Of a stretch of DNA of 40,895 nucleotides, positions 19,823 to 28,571 are shown piece after piece (positions within the stretch are counted from its first letter, which is position 1; every line of letters begins with the position of its first letter). This DNA is from an uncultured Acetobacteraceae bacterium. Its GTDB lineage: Bacteria; Pseudomonadota; Alphaproteobacteria; Acetobacterales; Acetobacteraceae. A program made the translations under genes and the position numbers. The stretch lies in the NCBI GenBank assembly GCA_937873225.1, contig CALMVN010000096.1, positions 1 through 40,895 on the forward strand, in the 5' to 3' direction. The notes below the pieces were generated by a model that saw only the letters and a list, made by a program, of their open reading frames with translations, made no database searches and was not told where the DNA came from.

Positions 19823-20985
19823 GGGCGTGTCAGGTGCCGGGCGACGCGGCGGATGAAGCCGTCGCAGGCGTCGAGCTGGTCCAGCGCGATCCACTCGTCC
19901 GGCCTGTGCGCCTGGGCGATGTTTCCCGGCCCGCACACGATGCTGGCGATCCCGGCATCCTGGAAGATGCCCGCCTCGGTGCCGTAGCTGACCTTTCCTT
20001 CCCGGTTGGCGCCGCCGGCCTGCTTGACCAGCCCGACCAGCGGGTGGTTCGGGTCGAGCGACAGCGGCGGCAGCAGGTCCAGCAGCTCGAAGCGGAAGCC
20101 GGAATCGGGATCGACCGCCTTCATCCAGCGCTCGGTGGTGCCCTGCAGGTGCGCGCGCATCCGCTCGAGCTCCACCGACGCGTCGTCGCCGGGGATCGTG
20201 CGCCATTCCATCTCGAAGCTGGCGCGCTCGGGGATGATGTTCAGGATCGAGCCGCCCTCGACCAGACCGACATGGATCGTGCTGTGCTCCGGATCGAAGC
20301 CCGCCTCCCGACGGCCCGACGCCTCGAGCCGCCGCCCTTCCGCGGCCACCCAGGCGATCGCCTCGCCGGCCGCGTGAACAGCGTTCACGCCAAGCGCCGG
20401 CTGGCTGGAATGCCCCGGCCGACCGGACACGGACACCCGCACCGACAGCCGGCCCTTGTGCGCGGTGATCGGCCGCATCATCGACGGCTCGCCGACCACG
20501 CACAGCGCCGGCCGCTTCTCGGGCGGCAGCGTACGCATCAGCACCCGGGCGCCGTCGCAGTCGACCTCCTCGTTGTAGCTGATGAACAGGTGCACCGGCC
20601 GACGGAGGTCGAGCGCCAGCAGGTCCGGCACCGCCGCCAGGACCGAGGCGACGAAGCCCTTCATGTCGGCCGCCCCGCGCGCGGTGGCGCGGCCACCCGC
20701 GACGTGAAGCTTGAACGGGTCGGTGCTCCAGTCCTGGCCGTCCACCGGCACCGTGTCGACGTGGCCGGACAGCGCGAGGCCGCCTTCCCGGTCCGGGCCG
20801 ACCAGGGCATGAAGGTTGGCCTTGGTCCCGGTGGCGTCGAAGCTCAGCCGGCTCGCGACCCCGAACCCGTCGAGGTAGTCGCGCATCCAGTCCACCAGGG
20901 GCAGGTTGGTGTTGCGGCTGGTCGTGTCGAACGCGACCAGCTTCTCCAGGATCTCGACGGTGGACAGGCGCTCCGGGCTTGGCAT
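19819..20985 (-). CDS. argE: Acetylornithine deacetylase (M20 family)
   Basis: 388 residues. M20 dinuclear zinc hydrolase that cleaves N-acetyl-L-ornithine to ornithine and acetate. Metal and catalytic residues are visible: SGHVDTVPV, GAADMKGF, NEEVDCDGA (catalytic Glu-Glu), GEPS and AQAHRPDEW. The dimerisation insert with RPGHSSQP is intact. No ribosome site precedes ATG 20985. Instead TATAGA lies at 20995-21000, only 9 bases before the start, so the message may be leaderless. It heads a minus-strand run with the AstE-like deacylase and the permease, and diverges from the glycosyltransferase pair. Other M20 deacylases are possible alternatives. Confidence 0.85.
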   Translation of the reverse strand: MPSPERLSTVEILEKLVAFDTTSRNTNLPLVDWMRDYLDGFGVASRLSFDATGTKANLHALVGPDREGGLALSGHVDTVPVDGQDWSTDPFKLHVAGGRATARGAADMKGFVASVLAAVPDLLALDLRRPVHLFISYNEEVDCDGARVLMRTLPPEKRPALCVVGEPSMMRPITAHKGRLSVRVSVSGRPGHSSQPALGVNAVHAAGEAIAWVAAEGRRLEASGRREAGFDPEHSTIHVGLVEGGSILNIIPERASFEMEWRTIPGDDASVELERMRAHLQGTTERWMKAVDPDSGFRFELLDLLPPLSLDPNHPLVGLVKQAGGANREGKVSYGTEAGIFQDAGIASIVCGPGNIAQAHRPDEWIALDQLDACDGFIRRVARHLTRP

Positions 20986-21106
20986 GGACAACAGTCTATA
21001 CGCGGCCGGTGCCGCGGCAATGGGCGCCGAACGCCGCCGGCACCGGGGAGAGGCGGTCCCGCACCCTTGCCGCGGATCGTGCGCGCCGCCAGGATCGCCC
21101 GACCCG

Positions 21107-22321
21107 ATGCCGAACGCTTCTCCCGGTCTGCACCCGCTGCACCGCGCCTGGCAGGCCCTGCCCGCACGGTCGCGCCGCCTTTGGCTGGCGCGCGGCAGCG
21201 CGTGGCTGGCGCCGCGGCCGGACCCGGTGCCGCCGGCACGATGCGGCGGGGTGGTGGTCGGCGGCGAGATCAACCGCAGCTCGGGGCTTGGCGAGGGTGC
21301 CCGCATCATGGCGCAGGCGTTGGGACGCCTGGGTGTTCCCCACGCCGCGACCACCGCCGGGCCCGGGATGCGCGCCGGAAACGCCGCCGCCTGGCCGGAC
21401 CGGGCGGCGCTGGTCCTGCACGTCAACGCCCCCCAGCTCCCCGCCGCGCTGATCGGGCTCGGCCGGGCGGCGCTGCGCGGGCGACGCGTGGTCGGCTACT
21501 GGGCCTGGGAGCTGCCCGTGGTGCCGGACACGTGGCGGCCGGCGCTCGGCCACGTGCACGAGGCGTGGGTGCCGTCGCGCTTCACCGCGGCCGCGCTCGA
21601 GCCGCTGCTGCCGGGACGCGTGCGGGTGGTGCCTCATGCCGTGGCGCTGCCGCCCCCGCTGCCCTCGGCGCTGGACCGTCAGGCGTTCGGGCTGCCGGAC
21701 GACGCGGTGGTGGTGCTGTGCTCCTTCAACCTGGCTTCGAGCTTCGCGCGCAAGAATCCGCTGGCCGCGGTCGCGGCGTTCCGGCAGGCGTTCGGCAACC
21801 GGGCCGACCGGGTGCTGCTGCTGAAGGTGGGCCATGCCGAGCACTACGGAGCCGACCTCGGGCTGCTTCGCGACGCGGTCGCAGGCGCTCCCAACATCCG
21901 CCTGGAAACGCGCATGCTGCCGGACGCCGACATGCACGCCCTGACGCGCGCCTGCGACGTGGTGCTGTCGCTGCACCGGAGCGAAGGCTTCGGCCTGGTG
22001 CCGGCGCAGGCGATGCTGCTCGGCCGTCCGGTGGTGGCGACGGACTGGTCCGCCACCGCCGAGTTCCTCGACCAGACCTGCGGGATGCCGATCGGCTACC
22101 GGCTGGTCCCGGCGCGGGACCCGCGCGGCGTGTTCGAGGCCCCCGGCGCCCTGTGGGCCGAGGCCGATATCGGGCAGGCGGCGGATGCGCTGCGCCGGCT
22201 GGCGGACTCGCCGGAACGTCGCGCGGCCCTGGGTGCCGCGGCGCACGCGGCGGCGTCGTCGCGGCTCGACGGCACCGCGCTCCGCGCCGCCCTCGACGGC
22301 ATCGGGGCATCGCGCGCGTGA
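21107..22321 (+). CDS. Glycosyltransferase, GT4 (GT-B fold)
   Basis: 404 residues. The N-terminal half has a Gly-rich nucleotide-sugar loop (GEINRSSGLGEGAR). The C-terminal half carries SLHRSEGFGLVPAQAMLLGRPVVATDWS, the family's EGFGL...E/Q-A signature for donor binding, near residues 290-320. It should transfer a sugar from a nucleotide donor to a glycan or lipid carrier in the cytoplasm. ATG 21107 is chosen; only a weak AGGA lies upstream, and longer starts exist in frame. Its stop overlaps the GTG of the next glycosyltransferase, so the two are coupled. The acceptor is unknown. Confidence 0.85.
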   Translation: MPNASPGLHPLHRAWQALPARSRRLWLARGSAWLAPRPDPVPPARCGGVVVGGEINRSSGLGEGARIMAQALGRLGVPHAATTAGPGMRAGNAAAWPDRAALVLHVNAPQLPAALIGLGRAALRGRRVVGYWAWELPVVPDTWRPALGHVHEAWVPSRFTAAALEPLLPGRVRVVPHAVALPPPLPSALDRQAFGLPDDAVVVLCSFNLASSFARKNPLAAVAAFRQAFGNRADRVLLLKVGHAEHYGADLGLLRDAVAGAPNIRLETRMLPDADMHALTRACDVVLSLHRSEGFGLVPAQAMLLGRPVVATDWSATAEFLDQTCGMPIGYRLVPARDPRGVFEAPGALWAEADIGQAADALRRLADSPERRAALGAAAHAAASSRLDGTALRAALDGIGASRA

Positions 22322-23499
22322 GGTCCGGCCCGTCAACCGGGAGCCAGCCGGTCAGGGTCCTGGTCTGGCAGTGGGGCCGCCGCGGCGCCGGGCCGCGCGT
22401 GGCGATCGAGATGGCGGCGGGGCTGGACGCGCTGCCGGACTGCAGGGCGATGCTGTCCCTGTCCAGCGGCGCGGAGATCCTGAACCGGCACGAGGTGCCG
22501 GACGGCACGTTGCTGGTGCCGACCTACCGCAACCTGCTCGGCTACGTCGCCCGCCTGCTCGGCACGCCGCTGCGCCGGCACGCGCTGGCGCGTCGCGTCG
22601 CGGCCCTGCGGCCGGACGTGGCGATCTGCGCCATGCCCGGTCCGCTCGACCTGGAGATGGCGGCGGCCCTGCGCCGGCTCGGCATCCCGTTCCTGGTGGT
22701 GGTGCACGACGCCGACCGACACCCGGGCGACGGCTCGCCGGCGCAGACCCTGCTGCAGCGCCGGCTGATCGCCCGTTCGGACGGGCTGGTGGCGCTCACC
22801 CGCCACGTCGCCGACCGGCTGGGGCAGCAGGGCGCCTCGGCCGGGCGGGCGCTGCTGATGGCGAGCCTGCCGCCGTTCGTGTTCGGGCCGCCGCCGCTGC
22901 CGCCCTTGTCGCATGGCGGCCGCCTGCGCCTGCTCTGCTTCGGCCGCCTGCTGCCCTACAAGGGCCTCGACCTGCTGGCGGGCGCGCTCGCCGGGCCCGG
23001 GCTGGAGCACCGCCTGTCGGTACGCGTGGTGGGGCAGGGACCGCCGAGCCCCGAGCTGTCGCGGCTGGCCGCGACCCCGGGGGTGCAGGTCGAGAACCGC
23101 TGGGTGCCGGAGGAGGAGGTTGCCGTGCTGATCGCCTGGGCCGACGCGGTGATCCTGCCGTATCGGGAAGCCAGCCAGAGCGGGGTCGCGGCGGCAGCGA
23201 TCGCCGCCCGGCGCTGGGTGGTGGCGACGCGCGTCGGCGGCCTGGTCGAGCAGTTCCGCGGCCAGAACGGCGCGATCATGTGCGCTCCGGATCCCGTCCA
23301 GCTGCGCCGGGCGATCGAGACGCTGCTGGCCGACCCGCCGCCGCTGCCGGCCGGGACGGAGGATCCACGCGGCGCCTGGTCCGGCGAGGCGGCGCGCCTG
23401 CTGGACGGGATGAGGCGGGAGGTGCTCGGGCAACGCGACCCGCCGCGACCTGCCGGCCTGCCCGCGGCGGAAGCCCTGGACGCGGCCACGGTTCCCTGA
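22318..23499 (+). CDS. Second GT4 glycosyltransferase
   Basis: 393 residues. GTG 22318 overlaps the stop of the first glycosyltransferase (GTGA). The N-terminus QPVRVLVWQWGRRGAGPR is the donor/acceptor loop of GT-B enzymes. The C-terminal half has LLCFGRLLPYKGLDLLAGAL, VVGQGP and LPYREASQSGV, matching the GT4 donor-site Glu region (normally E-x7-E; here REASQSG). The acceptor may be an O-antigen or exopolysaccharide intermediate. It ends 8 bases from the end of the convergent helicase gene. No flippase or polymerase genes are in view. Confidence 0.85.
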   Translation: MRSGPSTGSQPVRVLVWQWGRRGAGPRVAIEMAAGLDALPDCRAMLSLSSGAEILNRHEVPDGTLLVPTYRNLLGYVARLLGTPLRRHALARRVAALRPDVAICAMPGPLDLEMAAALRRLGIPFLVVVHDADRHPGDGSPAQTLLQRRLIARSDGLVALTRHVADRLGQQGASAGRALLMASLPPFVFGPPPLPPLSHGGRLRLLCFGRLLPYKGLDLLAGALAGPGLEHRLSVRVVGQGPPSPELSRLAATPGVQVENRWVPEEEVAVLIAWADAVILPYREASQSGVAAAAIAARRWVVATRVGGLVEQFRGQNGAIMCAPDPVQLRRAIETLLADPPPLPAGTEDPRGAWSGEAARLLDGMRREVLGQRDPPRPAGLPAAEALDAATVP

Positions 23500-23507
23500 C
23501 CGGGCGT

Positions 23508-24644
23508 TCAGCCGGCCGCCTGCCTGCCCTCGTACGCCTTCAGCCGGGTGCCGAGCAGCTTCTCGATCGCCCGAAGCGACAACCGTTCGGACGGGGCGCA
23601 GAAGGTGATGGCGATGCCGCGCGCGCCGGCCCGCGCGGTGCGCCCGACCCGGTGCACGTAGGCTTCCGCCACCTCCGGCAGCTCGAAGTTGACCACGTGG
23701 GTCAGGCCGTCGATGTCGAGCCCACGTGCCGCCACGTCGGTCGCCACCAGCACCGGGAACAGGCCTGCCCGGAACTCCGCCAGGGTGCGGTCGCGCTGCC
23801 CCTGGCTCTTGTCGCCGTGCAGGGCGCTGCCGCGTATGCCGGCCGCGTCCAGCGACGCCACCAGGGCGTCGGCGCCCTGCCTGGTGCGCGTGAACACCAG
23901 GGTGCGCTCCATGCGGCCGCGCCGGAGCAGCTCGATCAGCAGGGAAGGCTTCTCGCGCGTGTCCAGGAACACCACGCGCTGGTCGATCCGCGCCGCCGGC
24001 GTCGCGACCGGCCCCGCCGACACGGGCACCGGATCGCGCAGCAGATGCCGCGCCAGGGCGGCGATGTCCGGCGGCATGGTGGCGGAGAACAGCAGGGTCT
24101 GCCGGTCCCGCGGCAGCAGCGACGCGATCCGGCGCACGTCGTCGACGAAGCCGAGGTCGAGCATGTGGTCCGCCTCGTCCAGCACCAGGATCGTGGTTCC
24201 GTCCAGGCGCAGCGCGCCGCCGGCCAGGTGGTCGAGCAGCCGTCCGGGCGTTGCCACCACCATGTCGACCCCGCCGGCCAGCGCCTTCGCCTGCTTGTTC
24301 TTCGGCACGCCCCCCACCACGACCGCGGTGCGCAGGCGGGTCTGCCGCCCCAGCGCGCGCATGGTCTCGCCGATCTGTCCGGCGAGCTCGCGCGTCGGCG
24401 CCAGCACCAGCGCATGGCAGGCGTACGGGTCCGGACGGCGCGCGTCCTCCAGCAGCCGGTGCAGGATCGGCAGCACGAACGATGCGGTCTTGCCGGTGCC
24501 GGTCTGCGCGATGCCCTGCACGTCGCGCCCGGCCAGGATCGCCGGGATCGCCTGCGCCTGGATCGGGGTGGGAACGCGGTGGCCGGCCACGCGCAGCGCG
24601 GCCAGCAGCGGTTCGGCCAGGCCGAGGGAAGGAAAGTCGCTCAT
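23508..24644 (-). CDS. DEAD-box RNA helicase (RhlE-like)
   Basis: 378 residues. ATP-dependent RNA unwinding, typically in ribosome assembly or RNA decay. Motifs in order: Q motif (TPIQAQAIP, 26-34), AQTGTGKT (46-53), APTRELA, DEAD (156-159), SAT (187-189), and HRVGRTARAG in the C-terminal RecA domain. The C-terminal extension is very short, unlike long RhlE or DeaD tails. ATG 24644 gives the expected short lead-in; there is no clear ribosome site, and an in-frame GTG lies 198 nt upstream whose extra residues look unstructured. Confidence 0.9.
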   Translation of the reverse strand: MSDFPSLGLAEPLLAALRVAGHRVPTPIQAQAIPAILAGRDVQGIAQTGTGKTASFVLPILHRLLEDARRPDPYACHALVLAPTRELAGQIGETMRALGRQTRLRTAVVVGGVPKNKQAKALAGGVDMVVATPGRLLDHLAGGALRLDGTTILVLDEADHMLDLGFVDDVRRIASLLPRDRQTLLFSATMPPDIAALARHLLRDPVPVSAGPVATPAARIDQRVVFLDTREKPSLLIELLRRGRMERTLVFTRTRQGADALVASLDAAGIRGSALHGDKSQGQRDRTLAEFRAGLFPVLVATDVAARGLDIDGLTHVVNFELPEVAEAYVHRVGRTARAGARGIAITFCAPSERLSLRAIEKLLGTRLKAYEGRQAAG

Positions 24645-24977
24645 GGCGCTGCGTTCATCCGCGGGCAGGGGAGGTGGTTTCGGCGCGGCAGCGGCGTTTG
24701 GACGGTTCCCCGCTGTTCCTGTCAAGGCGACGGAACCGGCGGCAGCGCCTCGGCCCGGATCGAGGTCGCCGGCCGGACGGCAGGTCGACACCAGCAGAAC
24801 GGCGGCCTGCCGGCGAATGATGCGCGTGGCGAGGTCCTCCACTGCTCAGGCCGGATCAGCCTGCCAGCAACACGGTTATCGGCCGGAAACGAGGCCAGCA
24901 TGGCGCACCGGCGATCGTCCGGCTGCGGATGTGGAGGGGATGCGCTCACGCCGGGTCCGGTCGCCATGTCAACCTCT

Positions 24978-25098
24978 CCTGCCCGTGGCTGAACATGGCA
25001 GGGGCTACGAGGTGACGGCCAAGCTCGGCCTTCCGGATCGGCGATCCGGAACCGGGACACGACCGGACCGCCTGCCCGATTGACGCCGACCGGGCAGG
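24978..25098 (+). promoter_or_regulatory. Hairpin-rich leader upstream of the ELM1-family gene
   Basis: Within the 470-base gap 24645-25114, which otherwise shows no gene, three inverted repeats stand in a row. CCTGCC/GGCAGG is at 24978-24983 and 24997-25002. A perfect 9-bp stem TTCCGGATC/GATCCGGAA is at 25031-25039 and 25043-25051. A perfect 8-bp stem CCTGCCCG/CGGGCAGG is at 25071-25078 and 25091-25098. The last ends 16 nt before the next start. The first and third share the CCTGCC/GGCAGG arms and could pair alternatively, as in switching leaders. Function is inferred only. Confidence 0.35.
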
Positions 25099-25114
25099 CT
25101 CGCACAAGCGGGCC

Positions 25115-26110
25115 ATGCAGGACGAGATGGTGCGGGACAGGAAGGCCGTCGCGGCGCAGCACGCGCCCGCGCCGGGGATCATCCTGTGTGAAGGCTATGC
25201 CGGGCTCCAGGCCCAGGCGATCGGCCTCGCCGAACGCGCCGGCATCGCCGCCGGGCGTCGCACCCTCGTCCCGTCGCGGCCCTGGCGCTGGATCCCCGCC
25301 CGGACCTGGCCGGCGCCGCTGGCCGCCGTGGACGGGCTGGCGGACCTTCCGGACGGGCTGGTGCTGACCGTGGGCGGCACCGGCGCCGCGGTCGGGGCGG
25401 CGCTGCGCCGGCAGGGGAGGCGGGTGGTGCAGATCCAGAACCCGCGCATGCGGCTCGACCGCTTCGACCTGGTGGTGGCCAACCATCACGACGAGATCCA
25501 TGGCCCCAACGTCCTGCTGTCGCGCACCGCCCTGCACCGGGTCACCCCTGCCGTGCTGGCGGAAGCCCGCCTGCGCTGGATGCCGCGCTTCGCCCACCTG
25601 CCGAGGCCCCTGGTGGCGGTGCTGGTGGGCGGCTCCAACGGCCGGTTCCGGCTCGGGCCGGCGGAAGCGGAGGCGCTCGCGGGCGGGCTTGCCGCCATGC
25701 ACCGCACCGAGCGGGTCGGGCTCGCCGTCACGCCGTCGCGACGCACCGGGGACGCGGTGCGAACGGTGCTGGAGCGCCAGCTCTGCCCGCTCGGCGCCTT
25801 CGTATGGGACATGACCGGCGAGAACCCGTATCCCGGCCTGCTCGCCTGCGCCGACGCCATCGTCGTCACCGCCGACAGCGTGTCGATGGTGTCCGAAGCG
25901 GCCGCGACCGCCGTCCCGGTCGCGGTGGTGCCGCTGCCCGGCCGGTCGCGCCGGATCAAGCTGTTCCTCGACGGCCTGATGGATGCCGGGCGGATCCGGA
26001 TCTTCGACGGAACGCTGCGGCACGGGGCGGCGACCCCGCTGGACGACGCCGGACCGGTCGCGGCCGAGCTGTGCCGCCGGCTCGGCCTGCCGGACCCTCC
26101 ACACCCGTAG
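25115..26110 (+). CDS. ELM1-family (DUF1022) protein
   Basis: 331 residues of the Mito_fiss_Elm1 family, named for plant mitochondrial fission protein ELM1; bacterial members are widespread in alphaproteobacteria with no settled role. The fold resembles GT-B glycosyltransferases. Conserved patches seen: VLTVGGTGAA, VQIQNPR, VVANHHDEI, VLVGGSNGRF and TADSVSMVSEA. ATG 25115 has no ribosome site; ATG 25127, 12 nt later, has AGGACGAG directly before it and may be the real start. The next gene begins 20 nt after its stop, so they are likely co-transcribed. Confidence 0.8.
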   Translation: MQDEMVRDRKAVAAQHAPAPGIILCEGYAGLQAQAIGLAERAGIAAGRRTLVPSRPWRWIPARTWPAPLAAVDGLADLPDGLVLTVGGTGAAVGAALRRQGRRVVQIQNPRMRLDRFDLVVANHHDEIHGPNVLLSRTALHRVTPAVLAEARLRWMPRFAHLPRPLVAVLVGGSNGRFRLGPAEAEALAGGLAAMHRTERVGLAVTPSRRTGDAVRTVLERQLCPLGAFVWDMTGENPYPGLLACADAIVVTADSVSMVSEAAATAVPVAVVPLPGRSRRIKLFLDGLMDAGRIRIFDGTLRHGAATPLDDAGPVAAELCRRLGLPDPPHP

Positions 26111-26130
26111 CGCCGGGAGCCCGAAGCCGA

Positions 26131-28023
26131 ATGCTCGACATCCACACCTATGACGCGCGGCAGGGCGGCAACGTGCTCTACAAGGCGCTGGCGCATCCGC
26201 TGGCCGCCGAGGCGCTGTCCGCCCTGGGCGACCGCCTGCGCCGCCAGGGCCCGCTTGCGGTGCTCGACCCCGACGGCGCCGCGACCATGCTGTTCGCGCT
26301 GCATCCCGACCTTCCTCGCCCCACCGCCTGCTACGTGCAGGACGTGACCCTGGTCGGCCGCCCGATGCTGGGCATCGACGCGCTGCCGCTCACCGCCCTG
26401 CCGTCCTGCGACGCCGCCACCCTGATGGTGACCGCGTTCGACGCCGGTCGCGTGCTGGCCCGGATCGGCCACCTCATGCCGCGCGGCATGCAGGTGGCGA
26501 CGCTGGACGATGCCCGGCTGCCCCCGGAGATGCTGACCTCCGGCCGCGCCTACCTCGACCGGCTCAACTTCGCCACCAACTACGCCTTCTTCCGCGATGC
26601 GGACGGGCTGTCGACCCGGCTGGTCACCGCGAACTACTGGGCCTCCTACGGCGCCCGCGCGGTCAGGCTCTGGCTGCGGCTGTTCGACGAGAGCGGCCAC
26701 CCGCTGGCGACCTGGGAGGAGTCCCTGCCCGCCGGTGCCGGCGGCGTCACCGTCGACAGTCGCGAGGTGCGAAGGCGGTTCGGCCTGCCCCCGTTCCGCG
26801 GCCAGCTGTTCATCCACGCGATCAACGTGTCCGGCCACGACGTGGTCAAGTACGCCCTCGACACCTACGACAACGGCGACGGTGCGGGCGGCAGCAGCCT
26901 GTCGGTCACCCATGACGCCAACGCCTGGCCGTCCGACCGCTACGCCAACCTTCCGGCGCCGCGCCCGGACGAGACGGTGGTGCTGTGGCTGCAGAACAGC
27001 CACGCGGCCGCGATCCCGGCAGGCGCCGTCAGCCTGGACCGCATGGGGGCCGAGGCCCCGGTGCCGTTGCCCTTCCCGGTTCCTCCCTACGCCAGCGTCG
27101 CGGTGGACGTGTCCGCCCACCTGCCCGGGCTGCACTGGCCGGCCCAGGTCGAGCTGCGCGCCGGCCGCCACGTGGTGCGGCCGCGCTACGAGGTGACGCG
27201 CGGCGGCCGCCGTCGCATCGCCCATCTCAACGTCGAGCGCGCCGACCTCGTGCCCGATCCGGGCATCCCGACCCTGCCGGCGACGCTCGGTCGCGGCTAC
27301 CTGCTGCCGTTCCCGGTGCTGCCGCCGGACCGGTTCCGCTCGATCGTGCAGCCGACCCCGATGGCCGAGCGTCAAACGGACCTGCCGCTGCGCCTGGACC
27401 TGTTCGACACCGCGGGCGTCAAGGTGGCCGAGCGCTTCCTCGGCCGCCTGCCGCGGAACCACGCGCTGGCGCTCGACCTGTCGGAGCTCGACGCGCCGGA
27501 AGGCCACGCCGAGCTGGTGTACGACTTCCGCGACGGCGGCTCGGCCGATGGCTGGCTGCACGCCCTCCTGCGCTACGAGCACCTCCGCAGCGGCCACGTC
27601 GCGGAAACCAGCTTCGGCGCGCACATCTTCAACACCGCGATGACCTATCGCGACGAGCCGCAATCCTATTCCGGCCCGCCGCCCGGCCTGTCCACGCGGT
27701 TGTTCCTGCGCCTGGGCGACCGGCGGCGCCGCTCCTTCGCGGCGATGATGTATCCGGCCTCGGCGCCGTGGCACGCGAGCTCGCGCACCCGGCTGGTGCT
27801 GCATGACGACACCGGCGAGGTGCTGGGCGAGCGCCCGGTGGAGATCGCCTGCTCCGGTTCGACCACCATCTGGCCGCACCTGCTGTTCAGCGAGGAGCTG
27901 CTGGGCCTGGCCGGCCCGCACGGCTACGTGCTGATCCGCGACACCACCTGCCGCCTGTTCGGCTATCACGGCCTGATGGACGACGACGGCGCCTTCTCGC
28001 TCGACCACATGTTCGGGTTCTGA
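26131..28023 (+). CDS. Large protein of unknown function
   Basis: 630 residues. I do not recognise a family. There is no signal peptide or membrane segment, so a cytoplasmic place is likely. The protein looks globular and beta-rich in its middle and C-terminal parts, with many aromatic/His patches (NYWASYGARAV, DTYDNGDGAGG, FNTAMTYRDEPQSYSG), and ends in DHMFGF. The start ATG 26131 follows GGGAG at about 11 nt. Base and codon use match neighbouring genes, so it is a resident gene. Placement 20 nt behind the ELM1-like, GT-B-fold protein suggests a joint role, perhaps in envelope glycan metabolism; that is inference. Confidence 0.8.
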   Translation: MLDIHTYDARQGGNVLYKALAHPLAAEALSALGDRLRRQGPLAVLDPDGAATMLFALHPDLPRPTACYVQDVTLVGRPMLGIDALPLTALPSCDAATLMVTAFDAGRVLARIGHLMPRGMQVATLDDARLPPEMLTSGRAYLDRLNFATNYAFFRDADGLSTRLVTANYWASYGARAVRLWLRLFDESGHPLATWEESLPAGAGGVTVDSREVRRRFGLPPFRGQLFIHAINVSGHDVVKYALDTYDNGDGAGGSSLSVTHDANAWPSDRYANLPAPRPDETVVLWLQNSHAAAIPAGAVSLDRMGAEAPVPLPFPVPPYASVAVDVSAHLPGLHWPAQVELRAGRHVVRPRYEVTRGGRRRIAHLNVERADLVPDPGIPTLPATLGRGYLLPFPVLPPDRFRSIVQPTPMAERQTDLPLRLDLFDTAGVKVAERFLGRLPRNHALALDLSELDAPEGHAELVYDFRDGGSADGWLHALLRYEHLRSGHVAETSFGAHIFNTAMTYRDEPQSYSGPPPGLSTRLFLRLGDRRRRSFAAMMYPASAPWHASSRTRLVLHDDTGEVLGERPVEIACSGSTTIWPHLLFSEELLGLAGPHGYVLIRDTTCRLFGYHGLMDDDGAFSLDHMFGF

Positions 28024-28139
28024 GTGACCGGGGGCGGGCCTGCAGCGTGGCCGGGAACCGCTTCCGGCGGCAGAGCCGTGGCGTCGCGGCCCGCTGGTGC
28101 CGGGAGCAACCTGCCGCCGGTCTGCCGCAGGACGGAACC

Positions 28140-28376
28140 CTAGTTGCCCATGCCGCGGTTTGCCAGGGTGTAGGCGGCAGCGGACGCATCGTCGCCTACG
28201 CCTTCGCGGGGCGTCCGGAGCGGGCCTTCGAGCTTCTGCTGGGCGGTGAGCCTCGGCTGATCGGGCGAGGGTGACGAGGACGCGCATCCCGCGAGGGAAA
28301 CGCCTGTCCCGCAGACGTGCAGGAAGGCGTTGGCGAGGAGGCGTTTCCGGATGACTGGGATCGGGTTCCGCTCCAT
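28140..28376 (-). CDS. Small putative lipoprotein
   Basis: 78 residues. The N-terminus has basic residues (RKR near 10-12), a moderately hydrophobic run, then the lipobox LAGC followed by ASSSPSPDQ, typical of lipoproteins. The remaining 47 residues have no recognised domain. There is no clear ribosome site at ATG 28376, so the start and even the gene are uncertain. It lies in a gene-poor stretch. Confidence 0.4.
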   Translation of the reverse strand: MERNPIPVIRKRLLANAFLHVCGTGVSLAGCASSSPSPDQPRLTAQQKLEGPLRTPREGVGDDASAAAYTLANRGMGN

Positions 28377-28463
28377 CTGGTCAGCACGCGACGACGTTGG
28401 CAGACGCCGTTCGGGAGGTCGAGCTCTGCATCGCCGGATCGGAGCCTCACGTCGGCCAGGTCC

Positions 28464-28571
28464 TTATCGGCCGCTGACGATCCGCAGCATCGTCACGAGC
28501 AGGGCCAGGCCGCCCGTGAGCACGGCGATGATGGCCATCACGGTCGTCACCCAGAACCAGACGCTTCGCAT
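28464..28571 (-). CDS. 35-residue single-pass membrane peptide
   Basis: A short ORF with a GGAG ribosome site about 8 nt before ATG 28571. Almost the whole product is one hydrophobic helix (FWVTTVMAIIAVLTGGLALL) ending in a basic tail (RIVSGR). Such mini-proteins often modulate membrane complexes. The function is unknown; a longer in-frame reading upstream looks non-coding. Confidence 0.4.
   Translation of the reverse strand: MRSVWFWVTTVMAIIAVLTGGLALLVTMLRIVSGR

Noticed and set aside
19834-23499. A 1221-codon plus-strand open frame that could suggest a giant protein
   Set aside because: Its first 830 codons run antisense to argE or out of frame with the first glycosyltransferase; only the part from 22318 shows a real glycosyltransferase.
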